A DNA stretch of 64,000 nt from Gonium pectorale (taxonomy: Eukaryota > Chlorophyta > Chlorophyceae > Chlamydomonadales > Volvocaceae). Shown in pieces: positions 48,201 through 61,170 of this stretch; the first letter of the stretch is position 1; each line of letters opens with the position of its first letter. The notes under the pieces are model-generated. The model was not told where the DNA came from, ran no database searches, and saw only the letters and a program-made list of their open reading frames with translations. The translations under genes were made by a program, and so were the position numbers. The stretch lies in assembly GCA_001584585.1 (NCBI GenBank), contig LSYV01000014.1, positions 1,784,056 through 1,848,055 of the forward strand, in the 5' to 3' direction.

Positions 48201-50933
48201 CGTCGGGGCGGCGCACAACCAGTCATAGATGGAGCGGCGAGGCGAGGCGAGGGGGTTAGCAGCCCGGCGGCATATCATGGCGCCACGCCGCGTGCCGGCT
48301 CCGGTGAGCCACCGAAGGCACTACGCGGTATTGCGGGGAGTGCCGAAACGGTCCGGGTATGCTGCCGCACTGCGACCTCAGGTGCCGTCGTTGCCGCCGT
48401 GGAGCCACCCCGTCAAGCCGGAGCCGGTGGAGTGGGAGGCGTTGCTGGACGAGGTGCTGACCCGCGGGTCGGCCGTGCCCGAGGTGGACTGGTGCGCCCC
48501 AGGTGAGGTGACCCATGGGTCGGCGGTGCCTGAGGAGCCGGATTCGCTATGAACCTATGCACCAGTTACTGCACAAAGGAGCAAATCACCCCGTGAATTG
48601 TTTTAGGCAATCAGATTGGCCAAAGCTGGCCCGAAGCGGTCCGTAAGATGCGTTGTGGCTGTGCCGACGCTTGTCCCTTGACACTTTATGCCGCACGCTC
48701 GCAGGCGAGGAGGCGGCACTGGCAGCGCTGACGGGCCCGGGCGGCTTCCTGACGGCCTCGCGGCTCAGCCTGTACGACACCAAGCGCAACGACCCCGCCA
48801 CGCCGCGCGCGCTCTCCAACCTCTCCCCCTACCTGCACTTCGGGCAGCTGGCGCCGCAGCGCGCCGCGCTGGAGGCCGCCAAGCACCGCGCAAAGTAGGT
48901 CCGCTGCGCATGGGCCCGGGGTTTTTCTTGATTTGCTATATGCGTGAGGTGCTACGCAGGCCGTACGCGGCAAGCGCGCCTTACGATGCTGCGCGCGATG
49001 TCGATTTGATACGGTTCCCGCATCGTGGTGGCAGTCGGTTGGCGTGCCGAGAATGGGTACGAACTGGGCTGGTAGCTAGGGCCAGGCGCATGCGCCTGCC
49101 GCGTGCATCCGCGTTTGCTGATATAGCATGTGGAATTCGGTAACGGGGGGGAGTCGTTTCTGCATGGGCCATTGGTCGGGCGTGAGCACTTGGGCCCGAC
49201 GGATGCACACGCGCCTCCTCAAAGCCCATTTCCACTGGACGCGGCAAAGAGTCTGCGTTCAACGCGGCCCTTGCCCATGTCCACCCCATCCCTCCCGATG
49301 CGCTCAACCCCATCCTCCTCATTGCCCCTGCCCATGTCTTCCCGTTGTGCGCAGGTACAAGGCGGCAGTGGAGTCGTTCCTGGAGGAGCTGGTGGTTCGG
49401 CGCGAGCTGTCTGACAACTTCTGCCACTACACGCCCAACTACGACTCGCTCGACTGCGCCGCCGAGTGGGCCAAGGAGAGCCTCAACAAGCACCGCGTCG
49501 ACAAGCGGGAGTTCGTCTACACTCGGTAGGCAGCACTGGAGATGGCGCGGGCTGGTGGGGCGGGGGGCAGTCAGGAGAACCCTCCCCACCGCGCAGCGAG
49601 GGTGCTGCTGTCAGCCAGCCCGTTCCCATCGAGCCTTTGTATCTCGCACCCACACCTTCCGCGCTCGTCGCCGTGCTCTTCGCTACCCTGATACCCGCCC
49701 CCCCCCCCCACGCAGCGAGCGGGAATGCGCTCACCGGGGACCCTGGCCCCTCCCGTCCACCCTCAGCGCTCAGCCAGTTGTTATCGGTCGGGAGCCCTAT
49801 GCGCCCCAGGGCTTCTCTACTGAGAATGCCTTCCAACCCTCTACCCCCGCAGCGAGCAGCTGGAGGCGGGCCGCACGCACGACGAGCTGTGGAACGCGAG
49901 CCAGCTGGAGATGGTGCACCGCGGCAAGATGCACGGCTTCATGCGGATGTACTGGGCCAAGAAAATTCTCGAGTGGACCAACGGGCCCGAGGAGGCCATC
50001 GAGGTGGGCAGTGTCTGAACTCTGGGCGAGGCGTGAAGTGGTGTGGTGTCGAATGTGGAGTTCGGCGGCGGCACAATCGGGCCTGTAGGAGAGGCAATCG
50101 GCGGGGTCGGGCCCGGGGTTTGGGTTTGTTGTGGCCGGCCGTGTGGTGGGGTGCGGGGGCGACCTGGCTTGACGCATAGGGCATATGCGACGAGAGCGGT
50201 ACAGCAGGTTTCGTATGCCAATTGGGCTCGCGTGGGCTCCTCGTTTCAGCCCTTGCCACACTTGTCAACCAATTAACCACCAATAAACCAACAGATCGCG
50301 ATCTACCTCAACGACCGGTACGAGCTGGACGGCCGCGACCCGTCGGGCTACGTGGGCGTCATGTGGAGCATGGCGGGCATCCACGACATGGTCGGTTGGC
50401 AGTTAGTGTGGTTGGCAGTTAATGTGATTGGGTAGATTGTTTACTCAGCCGTTGCCATGTTGCCCGTCGGGACGCCAGCGGGAGGTTGAATTGATGCTGT
50501 CCAAGATTGTAATCAGGACCCGCCCTGCCTGCCTGCCCGTTCCTGCCGCACGCAGGGCTGGACCGAGCGGCCCATCTTCGGCAAGATCCGCTACATGAAC
50601 TACAACGGCTGCAAGCGCAAGTTTGACATCAAGGCCTACTGCGCATATGTCGACCGGATCGTCAGCGAGGCGAAGGCCAAGCGCCGCCAGCAGCAGCAGG
50701 CGGGGAAGCCGGCGGCGGGCGCCGCGGCGCCGGCGGTGGGCACAGGGCCAAGTGGGAGCGGAAGCGCGGCTGCCGCCGCGGCGGCAAAGGCGGAGGTGAA
50801 AGAGGAGCCGGAGGAGGAGCAGGAGGAGGCGGGGTCCGCCGGCAAGGCGGAGGGGACCGTGAAGCCTGCAGCGAAGAAGGCGAGGGTTGCCAAGTCCCCA
50901 GCGTCCGGTAGTAAGCGGAAGGGCGACTCCTAG
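45235..50933 (+). CDS. PHR2: Class II CPD DNA photolyase
   Basis: Eleven phased exons: 45235-45398, 45809-45917, 46770-46880, 47236-47340, 47823-47975, 48382-48502, 48705-48894, 49355-49525, 49853-50003, 50295-50390 and 50556-50933, giving 582 aa. The flavoenzyme uses blue light and FADH- to split cyclobutane pyrimidine dimers. Class II signatures in order: [131 protein letters not shown] and [16 protein letters not shown]. The start is the first ATG before a Lys-rich N-terminus. The C-terminal extension of about 100 residues is Ala/Glu/Lys-rich ([20 protein letters not shown]) and ends in basic [13 protein letters not shown], which could serve nuclear localisation. Confidence 0.96.
49798..49847 (+). 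repeat. 50-bp dispersed intronic element, copy 2
   Basis: Forms the 3' end of photolyase intron 8 (49526-49852), stopping five bases before the exon. Identical over 50 bp to 41247-41296 (reverse complement). Confidence 0.95.
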
Positions 50934-53179
50934 GTCGTAGGGGCAAGCGGAAACCCAACTCGGCTGCTGACGGGCTGGTCCACTAGGTCCATGACCAATC
51001 CCGGGGATGTATGGGACAGTGAGGAGATCTCTTGAAATGAGGATTGGGCTTGACAGGCACGCGTGACCGAGCTGCCCTGTTGCGGCGCATGGGAGGCCAG
51101 CGGCTGCTCGTCGGCGCGCGGGCCGCTACCACGCGAAGGGCTTGGGGGCTCCAGCGTTGCGGTCATTTGTGAACTGTATGGTGGAGTGGGCTATCGCCTG
51201 CGCAACCGAACCCAACAACGGAACCTGTACGAAGAGTTGCATCTTCTTGGGGGCATCGACGGGCGAGGTGTGAGGCAGAGCCGGACACGTGTGGTACGGC
51301 AACCTGTAGGCTTGACGGAAGTCCGGGTGCCCTCCTCGCCCGGCCGCCATGCCACGCCGGGTGGTTGCTTTTCCCTGGACCGGCCAGGCCATGCGCCGCG
51401 TGATGAGCGACTGCATCCATTTTGTTTTTTAGTCCGGTGGCCCAGCGCGTCGTGGGCCATGTGCCGATCGGGACCACCTGAGGAGGGGAGGGCGTCTCCA
51501 GCCTGCCTCGCCCCGCTGCGCGTCCACGGGACACGTCTGGTGCGGTTTTGCCGGTACCTGCACATGACAGCTGTCGCGTGCAGATGCCCGCGGGAAGCTG
51601 TCGCTACCATTGGCAGAGCCCCCCCCCCCGCACGTCCGCCCGAAGCCGGTGCGTGGGCCGTGGCTGACTGTGTGTGGAACGGGGTGGTGCCCTGAAATAT
51701 TTGACCTGCGGGTTGGTTCGCGCAGTGCGGGTCGGCGCTTCGTCAAGGTCCGTGAGCCTCGCTTACCCATTTGAGGGCGCTCTTGCGCCGGTGACCCCAA
51801 ACCGCATAGCGTACTGGGACCCACGACAATCAGCCGCACCTGCCAAGACAGCGCAAGTTTGATACACAGATAGGCATGTTTGCGGCGGTTTGCGATTCCC
51901 TGGGCTCCAGTAAGGTTTTAAGCTCAATGCGGAGCAGGATAAGGGTGTGCATGCGTATGGCATGTACATTAAGGTACGGTGCCAGACGGTCAAGGTTCTG
52001 CGTGCCATCTGTAAGAAGATCGGCCCTCGTCCGGTAGCAGAGCTGCCGCTGTGCCGCAACGACTTGTCGTGCGTGCCAGGAACCCATCGCACGAAGCTGT
52101 CCCGCGTGCCATCAAAACATGAATCCAATCGGGGCTGGATGCAGCACACGGCTCTGCGGCAGCTCCGCCGCACAGGTAGGGATTGGAGCTGCTGAACTTC
52201 CCGCGCACTGCGCAATGTCTGGACATTTGCTGCAACAAGGAGGCAAGCAGCGAAGGCAGCAAGGCATAACCGCCCGACGCAATCAGAGACGAGCATGCTG
52301 ACGCCGGACGCCGGACGGAAGGCTAGGCTTGGTGAGGTTCCCTCTCTGCGTGTCTGTGTGTGAGCGGCATACTGGCGCGCGCAGCAGCGTGTGGACAGCA
52401 TGGCACACGCCATGCCGTCCTTCCCCTGCCATGCCTTGTCCCCGGGCGCCCTGGAGACTTCGCATCTGGAGGCAGCATTCCCTGTTTCCGTTTCCTTCTA
52501 TGGCACCCGGTTTGCGTTACCTCTGTCCCACCTGCCGCTTAGAGGCGGAATGAGGCGGTGACTTGCAAGCAAACCAGCATGGTCAAGGCTCTGCGCAATT
52601 CCAAATCAGCTGGCATGTGCGGGAGCTCTCACTGGTAAATGCACCGCTGGCATCATGCAGGTTGGCAACTCATGTAATCCGTGTTCTCCAAGTGTTGAAG
52701 CGCAAGAGTCGCCGTTGGCACAGCGTCCAACATGCCCCTTACCGAATGCTTTAAGGTCAAAATGTTTTCAGTAAAAGGCATGCACGTGCGACTATCCGTT
52801 CACCGAAGTGTGTGATGGGCATCGCCCGGCGGGCCCGTGGTTCACTGCCACCAAACTAACCTCCACTATTGTTTAACATTTATATCTATATAAGCTTCTT
52901 GTAGCGCTGTCGGTGTGTTGCCAACTCGGGCATTTGGAGTGGTGACGGTTTAGCCACACCAGCAACTGTGATGGGCCGACTGCCATAGTCGGCCAGGTGA
53001 CGTTGCTCTGAGTGCGCATCATTCCAGCCAGCTGTCGGGCACCCAATTCAAGGCGTTGTAGAAGTTGGGGTACTGTACGGGAACGCAAGGGGTTGACATG
53101 CTTTCGCTGCCCGCATCTGGAGCTGACCGCTGCACGTAGTGTATTCCGCTCTCTCACCTACATCGATCAGCGGACAAAC
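50934..53179. other. Intergenic: photolyase 3' side and glycine decarboxylase promoter
   Basis: No coding pattern recognised on either strand. GC falls toward 52700-52900. Confidence 0.6.
52887..52894 (+). promoter_or_regulatory. Candidate TATA box of the glycine decarboxylase gene
   Basis: TATATAAG in an AT-rich dip, 286 bp upstream of ATG 53180 on the correct strand. Spacing would imply a 5' UTR of about 260 nt. Confidence 0.35.
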
Positions 53180-56100
53180 ATGAGACGTGCGGCGCGTCTG
53201 CTGCGTGGCGTTGGCCAGGCAACACGTGTTGCCACTGGCGAGGTGCAGGAGGCTGTGAAGCTGTTCGACATCAATGGCTCGCGGCTCCTCTCCACGCAGT
53301 CGCGCAGCCTGCTGGGTGGGTCGTCGCACGGCTTGCACGCAGATCCCCCCGCCACGTCGGTTCGTCAACCTCATACGGTCAGCGACTCCATGTATAACCT
53401 TCAGTTCATCGCTTGCGGCAGGTGCCTTGACCCAGGCGAGCACGGTGCTGCCGACCGGCTTCGCGGCAAGCGGTGCGCGGTTCATCGCTGTCGATGCGCT
53501 GCTTCCCAGCGACGAGTAAGTCCAATCCTCACCCGGCTAATGCATTTCATCTAGTCTTGCATTAGGTACAAGGGGACCAATATGCAATTTTGCTTGGACG
53601 AGAGCCCCCGCAGGCGTGCCAGTCCTAACCATACCTACCACACACACCCACACCTCGTTGACTCCCCCAAAGTCTGACCGACATCCATACTCATCCCCAA
53701 GCTCACATCCTCCACCCACCTGGACAGCTTCAAGCCCCGCCATAACAGCGGCAGCCCGGCGGAGATCGATGCCATGGTCAAGGCCACGGGCTTTGCGTCC
53801 CTCGATGCTCTCATCGAGGCGACCGTGCCCAAGTCCATTGTGCGCAAGGATGGAATGGACCTGGGCAAGTACCACGAGGGCATGACGGAGAGCCAGTTCC
53901 TGGCCTACTTCAAGTAAGGCTGGTGCCTGCTTGTCCGCGGCAACGTGGCTCTTGGGCCGGGGTGGGGGGTAATGAAGAAGGGAGACTGGTCGCGTCGCGG
54001 ACACGGGGGTGGGGGGTAGGCAGGGTCAAACGTTCAGCGGCTGGCTAACAAGCGGACAGGGCCCAGACTTGTGGGTCCATCTGGGGCGTAAGCCAGGGTA
54101 GGTACGAGTCCCCATGTCCTCCCCCCCGGGAACCATCTCAACGATGTACACATCGTTGCCTTGCAATGCTTAGGGAGTTGCCGCTTGACTCGTTGATGTC
54201 TGCTATTCGGCACTGGCAGCGGCTGAGGTGGCCACTATGCCCGTAAAGTGGAGGACTGGAACGATAGAAGCAAGAGCAAGCCGGGCCGTGAACCGCAAAG
54301 GGGGCAGATGCAGCGGGGCTTGCGGCTTCCTGATCCAGCCCTGTTGATCGTACACTTGGTGGCATAGCCGGCGTCCGCACACTCTGGTCTGGTTGTCGGC
54401 ACTGAGGGCTGTCAGCAGTATCCGAAGTCACACGGTGTGAGGCAGGGCTGGACTGGGCTCATGCCCTGTCCACACGGACGAAGCAACCCCTCACTTTGCC
54501 ACGGCTTGCTGCGCTGCGCGGGAAGGATTGGTCGGGCAGTGCTGCCACAATGGCTGCAATGCGCGCCTTCCCTTGCGGTGTCGCGCCCTGGAGCCCGCAT
54601 ATATGGTTCATCGTGTGGCCCCCTGGTACGCGTGCCTGCCCGGTGGCCTGGCGCCATGGATGGAGTACGAATTGGAGCACAAGTCTGGGGCGGAAGCGGA
54701 AGGCTAACGTAGCTCTTAGCAAAAGGAAGGTGGGAGGGAACTCCCTCGCCGTCAGCGGCCCCGCCCCGCCCCGCCCCGCGCCACCCTCCCCGTCGCCTTT
54801 CGACATACGCCTCCGGCTCCTCTTACTGAGAGCGCCTCCTAATGCACTGACCCCCTCGGCTCGCCCCCCCTGCACTCCCAGGGACATGGCCAGCAAGAAC
54901 AAGGTGCTCAAGAGCTTCATCGGCATGGGCTACTACGGCACCCACACGCCGCCCGTCATCCTGCGCAACGTTCTGGAGAACCCCGGCTGGTACACCCAGT
55001 ACACGCCCTACCAGGCGGAGATCGCCCAGGGCAGGTGCGCGCGGCCGGGGCGGCCGGAGCGGTGGACCGGGCCGGACGACCAGACACAGGGGCGGACGAG
55101 AAAAGTGACGGGGAAGGACCGACCCTCGGGTCGGCTGATTGACGCTCTGAATCGGCTCAGTCAGGGGCCCAGGGCGTGGAGGTGCTCAAGCTCAGGTGAC
55201 TCCGGTTTTCCCCACCTCTCCACCAGCTGGCCTCAACTAACGCTCCCCGCCACCCCAGCATACGCTTAAGCTTCCATGCACCCGCGCTACAACCTCGGCC
55301 GCCCACACGTGTGGCGCAACCGCGCGCAGGCTCGAGTCGCTGCTCAACTTCCAGACCATGGTGTGCGACCTGACGGGCATGCCCATCAGCAACGCCTCGC
55401 TGCTGGACGAGGCGACCGCCGCCGCGGAGGCCATGACCATGTGCAGCGCCGTGGCGCGCGGCAAGAAGCCCAAGTTCCTCGTCTCGGTGAGGCCGGGGCA
55501 TGTGAACGGCACCACAACGTCCGGGGCGGTGAACGGCGTCGACAAGGTCCGGGGCACGGACAGGCTCGGGTCCTTATGGGTACCTCGCTGAGTGAGAGTA
55601 AGGCCGCCGCCGATTGGAGGCGGTGCTGGCGGTTCGTGGGATCTGCTGGAGAGGTACCTATGTCATCGGCAAGTCCAGCGGCGGAAGGCAGCATGTCTGC
55701 ATGGGCCAGCATGGACCCCTCGAGCGTTGCCCGCCGCAGGGGTGCACGATAGCACCATGCGTTAAGTGCGCCACGGCTGGCGCACCGACACCTCGCCAGC
55801 CGTCTGCTCAATCCGCCCCTTGGTGCACAGCCGCCCCCAGCTCTGCCGGCGCCACATCAGCAGCCGCGCACGTGGACGCACGAGGCAGCGCGCCGCCCCT
55901 GCCGTCGTCGGCGCCCGTGGTTTAGGGTGTTGCGGCCTTGTCGGGCGCTGTATCCATGCTCGCCGGCATGAACGCGAGCTTGTGGACCGATACACGCGTT
56001 GTTCACGCGTGAGGAGCCTCTGGCGTTCCCCAGCTCGTGATGAGGTGGTGCGAACTCAGGTCTCGAGCTAGGTCCTCAGCAGGCCCCGCTCGGGCCTGGC

Positions 56101-59100
56101 TCGGCGCAGCCGGTACCAACCTGACGCCAGCCACCCAGCCCGCATCCGGGACAGAGATGCGTGTGCATCCCCACACGCCACCAGCACACCGACGGCAGCC
56201 TGCAGCGGGACGTCAGTGGCAGGCTGCGGCCTGGTCGGGTCCGCGCTTAGGCCGCCACGCATCTCAGCAACGTCGTCCGGTCTTCCCTGCCGCGCACCAC
56301 CAGGATTACTGCCTGTTGGCATGCCGCTGCCTGAGCCCCTGCTCCCAATCCGCGTCCGGGAGAGAGATGCCTGGACTGCCTGTGTGCGTCCTCACGCCCC
56401 ACCATACCTGCTCCGCACCTTCCGCCCCGCAGAGCAAGTGCCACCCGCAGACGATTGCGGTGTGCCAGACGCGCGCCGAGGGCCTGGGCCTGGAGGCCGT
56501 GGTGGTGGACGAGGATAAGTTTGTGTACAGCAAGGACGTTTGCGGTGTGCTGGTGCAGTACCCCGCCACGGACGGCACGGTCGCGGACTACAAGGTGGGG
56601 GTGTTGGGTGTGTGGGGGGGTGCTATGATGGTAGGAGGGGGCCGCAGTATTGGGTGGGACGCGAAGGGCCGCGCAATGGCTGAGCGCAGCAGGAGCGCAC
56701 GACTCCCTAGCTATATGTACAATGACGCATCTTATATGGCAAGTACGGCAGTACGGATGCTGGGGGTGTACGGAAGTGTTCAATTTGCTAATAGGGGCTG
56801 AATTCTAGTGGCATTGACTACTGTCGGCAAAAGGTGGTTGACAGCGACAGGAGGTTAAGGATAGGGATAGGTTGGGGATAGGGATGCAGTCTCTGCCGAG
56901 CCACTAGGGGGCAGGGTCCCACCCACTGGCGATTGGATTCGCTCACAACTTGCGGAATCACACCCTCCCAACCATGAGATACAGCACCTGGAGCACCAAC
57001 CCAAAAGCACCAACCAACGGAACCACTGGTCCGTTCACACAGGCGCTGACGGCCGCGGCCCACGCCGCCAACGTTAAGGTGTGCGTCTCCACCGACCTGC
57101 TGGCCCTCACCATGCTGGCGCCCCCCGGCGAGTGGGGTGCCGACATCGTGATCGGCAGCGCGCAGCGCTTCGGCGTGCCCATGGGCTACGGCGGCCCGCA
57201 CGCCGCTTTCCTGGCCTGCCACGACGAGTACAAGCGCCTCATGCCGGGACGCATCATCGGCAAGTCCATCGACGCGCAGGTGGGGTGGGTGGGGGTGGGA
57301 GGGTGGGTTGGGTTGGGGGCCTGGGGCGGGAGATGGGGGGCAACGGACGAGGGCGGGGGCGAGGGGGTGATTGGGACTGACTGGGCGCAGCGATACAGCG
57401 ACTCGTGCTTCACGTCAACACAAAGTGATGGATTTGAGAATTGAGGGGCGTAACAGCGAGGCGCTGGGCTTGCATAAGCCGCGTCGACGGAGCGGGTGCG
57501 CGGATGCCTAGCTGTAGGACGAGGAGCCGCTGACCCACCCTACAGTAACCTGATCTTCCTCGTCTCTCACCGCTGCACGGGCATCCTCCTACCCCCACAG
57601 GGCCAGCCGGCGCTCCGCATGGCGATGCAGACCCGCGAGCAGCACATTCGCCGCGACAAGGCCACCTCCAACATCTGCACGGCGCAGGTGCGGGCCAGTT
57701 GCCGGGGGCGGTCCGGCTGACGGTGTAATGCCGGAGTGCGCGTGGCGGGGAGACGGGTGGCCACTAGATGGCACCGTGACCGCTGCCCCACGCTCCAAAG
57801 CGGGTGGCGGGCGCAAAATGGCACACAAAGCACATCATCCGTCCTGCCACGCACCTACACCCATTTACACACCCATTTACAGGTCCATTTACACACCCAC
57901 GTGCCCTCGACAGGCACCCACGCCGCCCTCTCCGTCCCCACAGCTTCTGCATACTGCTACCTAGTTCTGCCTGCGCTTACATGCAATCTGGCCCCGCTTC
58001 CCTGCCTTTTCTCTGCCCAATCGCGCAGGCGCTGCTCGCCAACATGGCGGCGCTGTATGCGGTGTACCACGGCCCCGAGGGCCTCAAGACCATCGCCCGC
58101 CGCGTCAACGGCCTGGCGGCCGTGCTGGCGGCCGGCGCCTCCAAGCTGGGCCACTCGGTCCCGTCGGCGCCCTTCTTCGACACCGTGACCGTCACGGTGA
58201 AGGACGGCGACGCCGACAAGTACGTCAAGCTGGCGCTGCACGAGAAGGTAGGTTGGTGGTTGGCAGTTGGCGGTGGTTGGGGCTTGGTGGTTGAAAAGGG
58301 TCGGTTGCGTTGGGTGAAGGCGGGGTCGGTTGTGCGGTCGGCGGGGGGAAGAAGGCGAAGGGGGCGGGCGGTTAGGTGGGGTAGGACGATGCGGGCTGCT
58401 GCGCTGAGAATGGGTGGCTGGCAAGGGTGCGGCTGGCCGGCGCTCCTCTCTGCCGTGCCTTTGGCATTTGGGCAGTGACGAAAGCAATCATCCAGAGGCG
58501 CGCTGAGCGCGTCCGGTGGTGGCTATAAACTATAACTTCCGAGCCCAGGGGAACAAGGCCCGCCCCCCCCTACCCGTCCGCCTGCAGCCGCCGCACGCTG
58601 CGCAGCCCATGCCCGCATCCGCAGCACCCCATGCCGCCGCACGCGCTGCGCGGCCCCACGTGCCAACCTGCGAACTCCTCGCCTCTGCTGACCACACACA
58701 GTATTCATTCCATTCTTCCACATTCCAGGCATGCGCAGCTCCATGAGCCATATGGGGTGCCGCGCACCGTGCACCACCAGGGCGTGCGGAAGCACAAGCC
58801 TCCGTCCTGCCCCACGCCGCTCTGCCTCTCTCCCTCGCTCCCTACCCTGCGCGCAGATCAACATCCGCAAGCTGAGCGACACTCAGGTGTCGGTCGCGTT
58901 CGACGAGACCAGCAGCCTGGAGGACGTGGACACGCTGTTGCGTGTGCTCAACTGCGGCCGCGATGCCACCTTCGCCGCCGCCAGCCTGGCGCCCGCTGTG
59001 GAGGGCGGCGTGGGGCCGTTCGCGCGCAAGAGCGCCTTCTTGACGCAGCCGATCTTCAACGCTTACCACAACGAGCACGACATGCTGCGGTGGGTGGCTG

Positions 59101-61126
59101 AGGACGGATGGGTGCCTTGAAGGAATGTGCGTGTCCCGTAATGCGTAACGTGCTCAGCTGTGCGTATACCTTCTGCTCTCGTCCTCGTCTTGATCCAACT
59201 CGACTTCGGTCTACCCGCCTTCCCCCTTTTTTTTATCCAAACGCCTAATTCCCGCCGCGCAGCTACCTGAAGCGCTTGGAGAACAAGGACCTGTCGCTGG
59301 TGCACAGCATGATCCCGCTGGGCTCGTGCACCATGAAGCTCAACGCTACGTCGGAGATGATGCCCATCACGTGGCCCGAGCTGGCCAACCTGCACCCCTT
59401 CTGTCCCGTCGACCAGGCGCAGGTGCGGGCGGGCCGAGGCTCAGTGTGGGGGAGATGGCTGGTCGCGACCCGCGGGTCGTGCGTTCGCGGGATGGACGCG
59501 CGTACCACGGGGTTTGGAAGGGATGAGTTATGTCATAGCCGAGGCGCTTCGGGGCGATGCCGCGCACATGCGCCTGTGTTGTAGTAGACGGGGCTCTTGC
59601 GCGAGCGACCCACGGGACGGGGAGCGAGCTGTGTGGGGGTGTCGGACGGTGGGGGGTGGTGCATATTGAAGGTCCACCCAGCCACAGTGGGAGGTACAGG
59701 CGGAGGGACGGTGTTGGTAGGATGCAACTGGGTGGACCACCCTGTCGCCATCCAAGTCCGCCTCCCTTGCACATATAGCACCATGTCTGTCTTACACATC
59801 CACCTCGACTGGCTCCTGCACCTCGTGCCACGCAGGGCTACGCCGAGATGTTCCGCGACCTCTCGGCGCAGCTGTGTTCCATCACCGGCTTTGACGCGAT
59901 GTCGCTGCAGCCCAACAGCGGCGCCAGCGGCGAGTACGCCGGCCTCATGGCCATCCGCTCGTACCACATGTGAGTCGTTTGTTACTTGAGCCGTTTGCAG
60001 TCTGCAGTTCGCAGTCGAAGTCGGGGACAGCGCCCATCGTCCGGGCGGACGGTGGTGGCGCGACTAGAGCGTTCTGGCTGCCGCACCGCTCAGCAAGCTG
60101 GCAGAAGCGGCGGGTGGGAAGCACTCATGTGAAGGCTGGTTGTCGGGGAACCGACGGTATTCCCTCCGCGGGTACGTCCTGCCTCGGCCGCACGCGCGCC
60201 AACCTTGCGCCCTTGCGCCCAGCACTCCGACCCCCACCCCATACACACTTTCAACACTCGACATGCGACGGCCCCCCCGCACCCACAGGGCGCGCGGCGA
60301 GGGCCATCGCAACATCTGCATCATCCCCGTTTCGGCGCACGGCACCAACCCCGCCTCGGCCGTCATGGCGGGCATGAAGATCGTGACCGTGTCGACCGAC
60401 TCTGCCGGCAACGTCAACATCGCCGAGCTGAAGGCCAAGGCCGAGCAGCACAGCAAGAACCTGGCGGCGCTCATGATCACCTACCCCTCGACGCACGGCG
60501 TGTACGAGGACGGCGTGGACGAGATCTGCAGCATCATCCACACGCACGGCGGCCAGGTGTACATGGACGGCGCCAACATGAATGCGCAGGTGCGTGTGCT
60601 CAGTGTGCAGAGGGTATGTGAGAGTGCGCTTTGTGTGCAAGCAGCGGGCTCAAACCAACATTGGGCCGTGTGTGTTCGGTATGATATAGAATATTGATGC
60701 ATGACAGTGTGAGACAGGCAGGCATGCAGAAAACATCCTAGCCGGCAGCCCATTGTACCCAACAAAGTAACCCCGGCCTTTGGAACTCAACGTTGGAGGC
60801 TGGGCTGGACTTGCGCTGGATGGGATGTGTGTGTAATGAAGGAGCGGGCGGGTCGACCGATTGGGGATGGTGCCGCCCCCTCATCGCAGCCGGCGCTACC
60901 CTTGCCAATACGTGCAACACGACAATGCCGCAAACACGCCCCATCGCCCGCTCTCACAAACGCACTCGTACGTGCGTAGGTGTGCCCTCCTGGCCCCACG
61001 CAGATGGGCTAGGTTGCCGTTGCTTGCTGCCTTCGCTTGCGCCTTCAGTGACCAAGCACGCCATCGGCGTTCCCAACGTAGGTGGGCCTCACGGCGCCCG
61101 GCATCATCGGCGCCGACGTGTGCCAC

Positions 61127-61170
<44 letters not shown>

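Noticed and set aside
23594..60751. Shared 15-mer cctagccggcagccc at 23594-23608 and 60737-60751
   Set aside because: A 15-bp match between two sites is expected by chance in a 64-kb GC-rich window, and the flanks align poorly.
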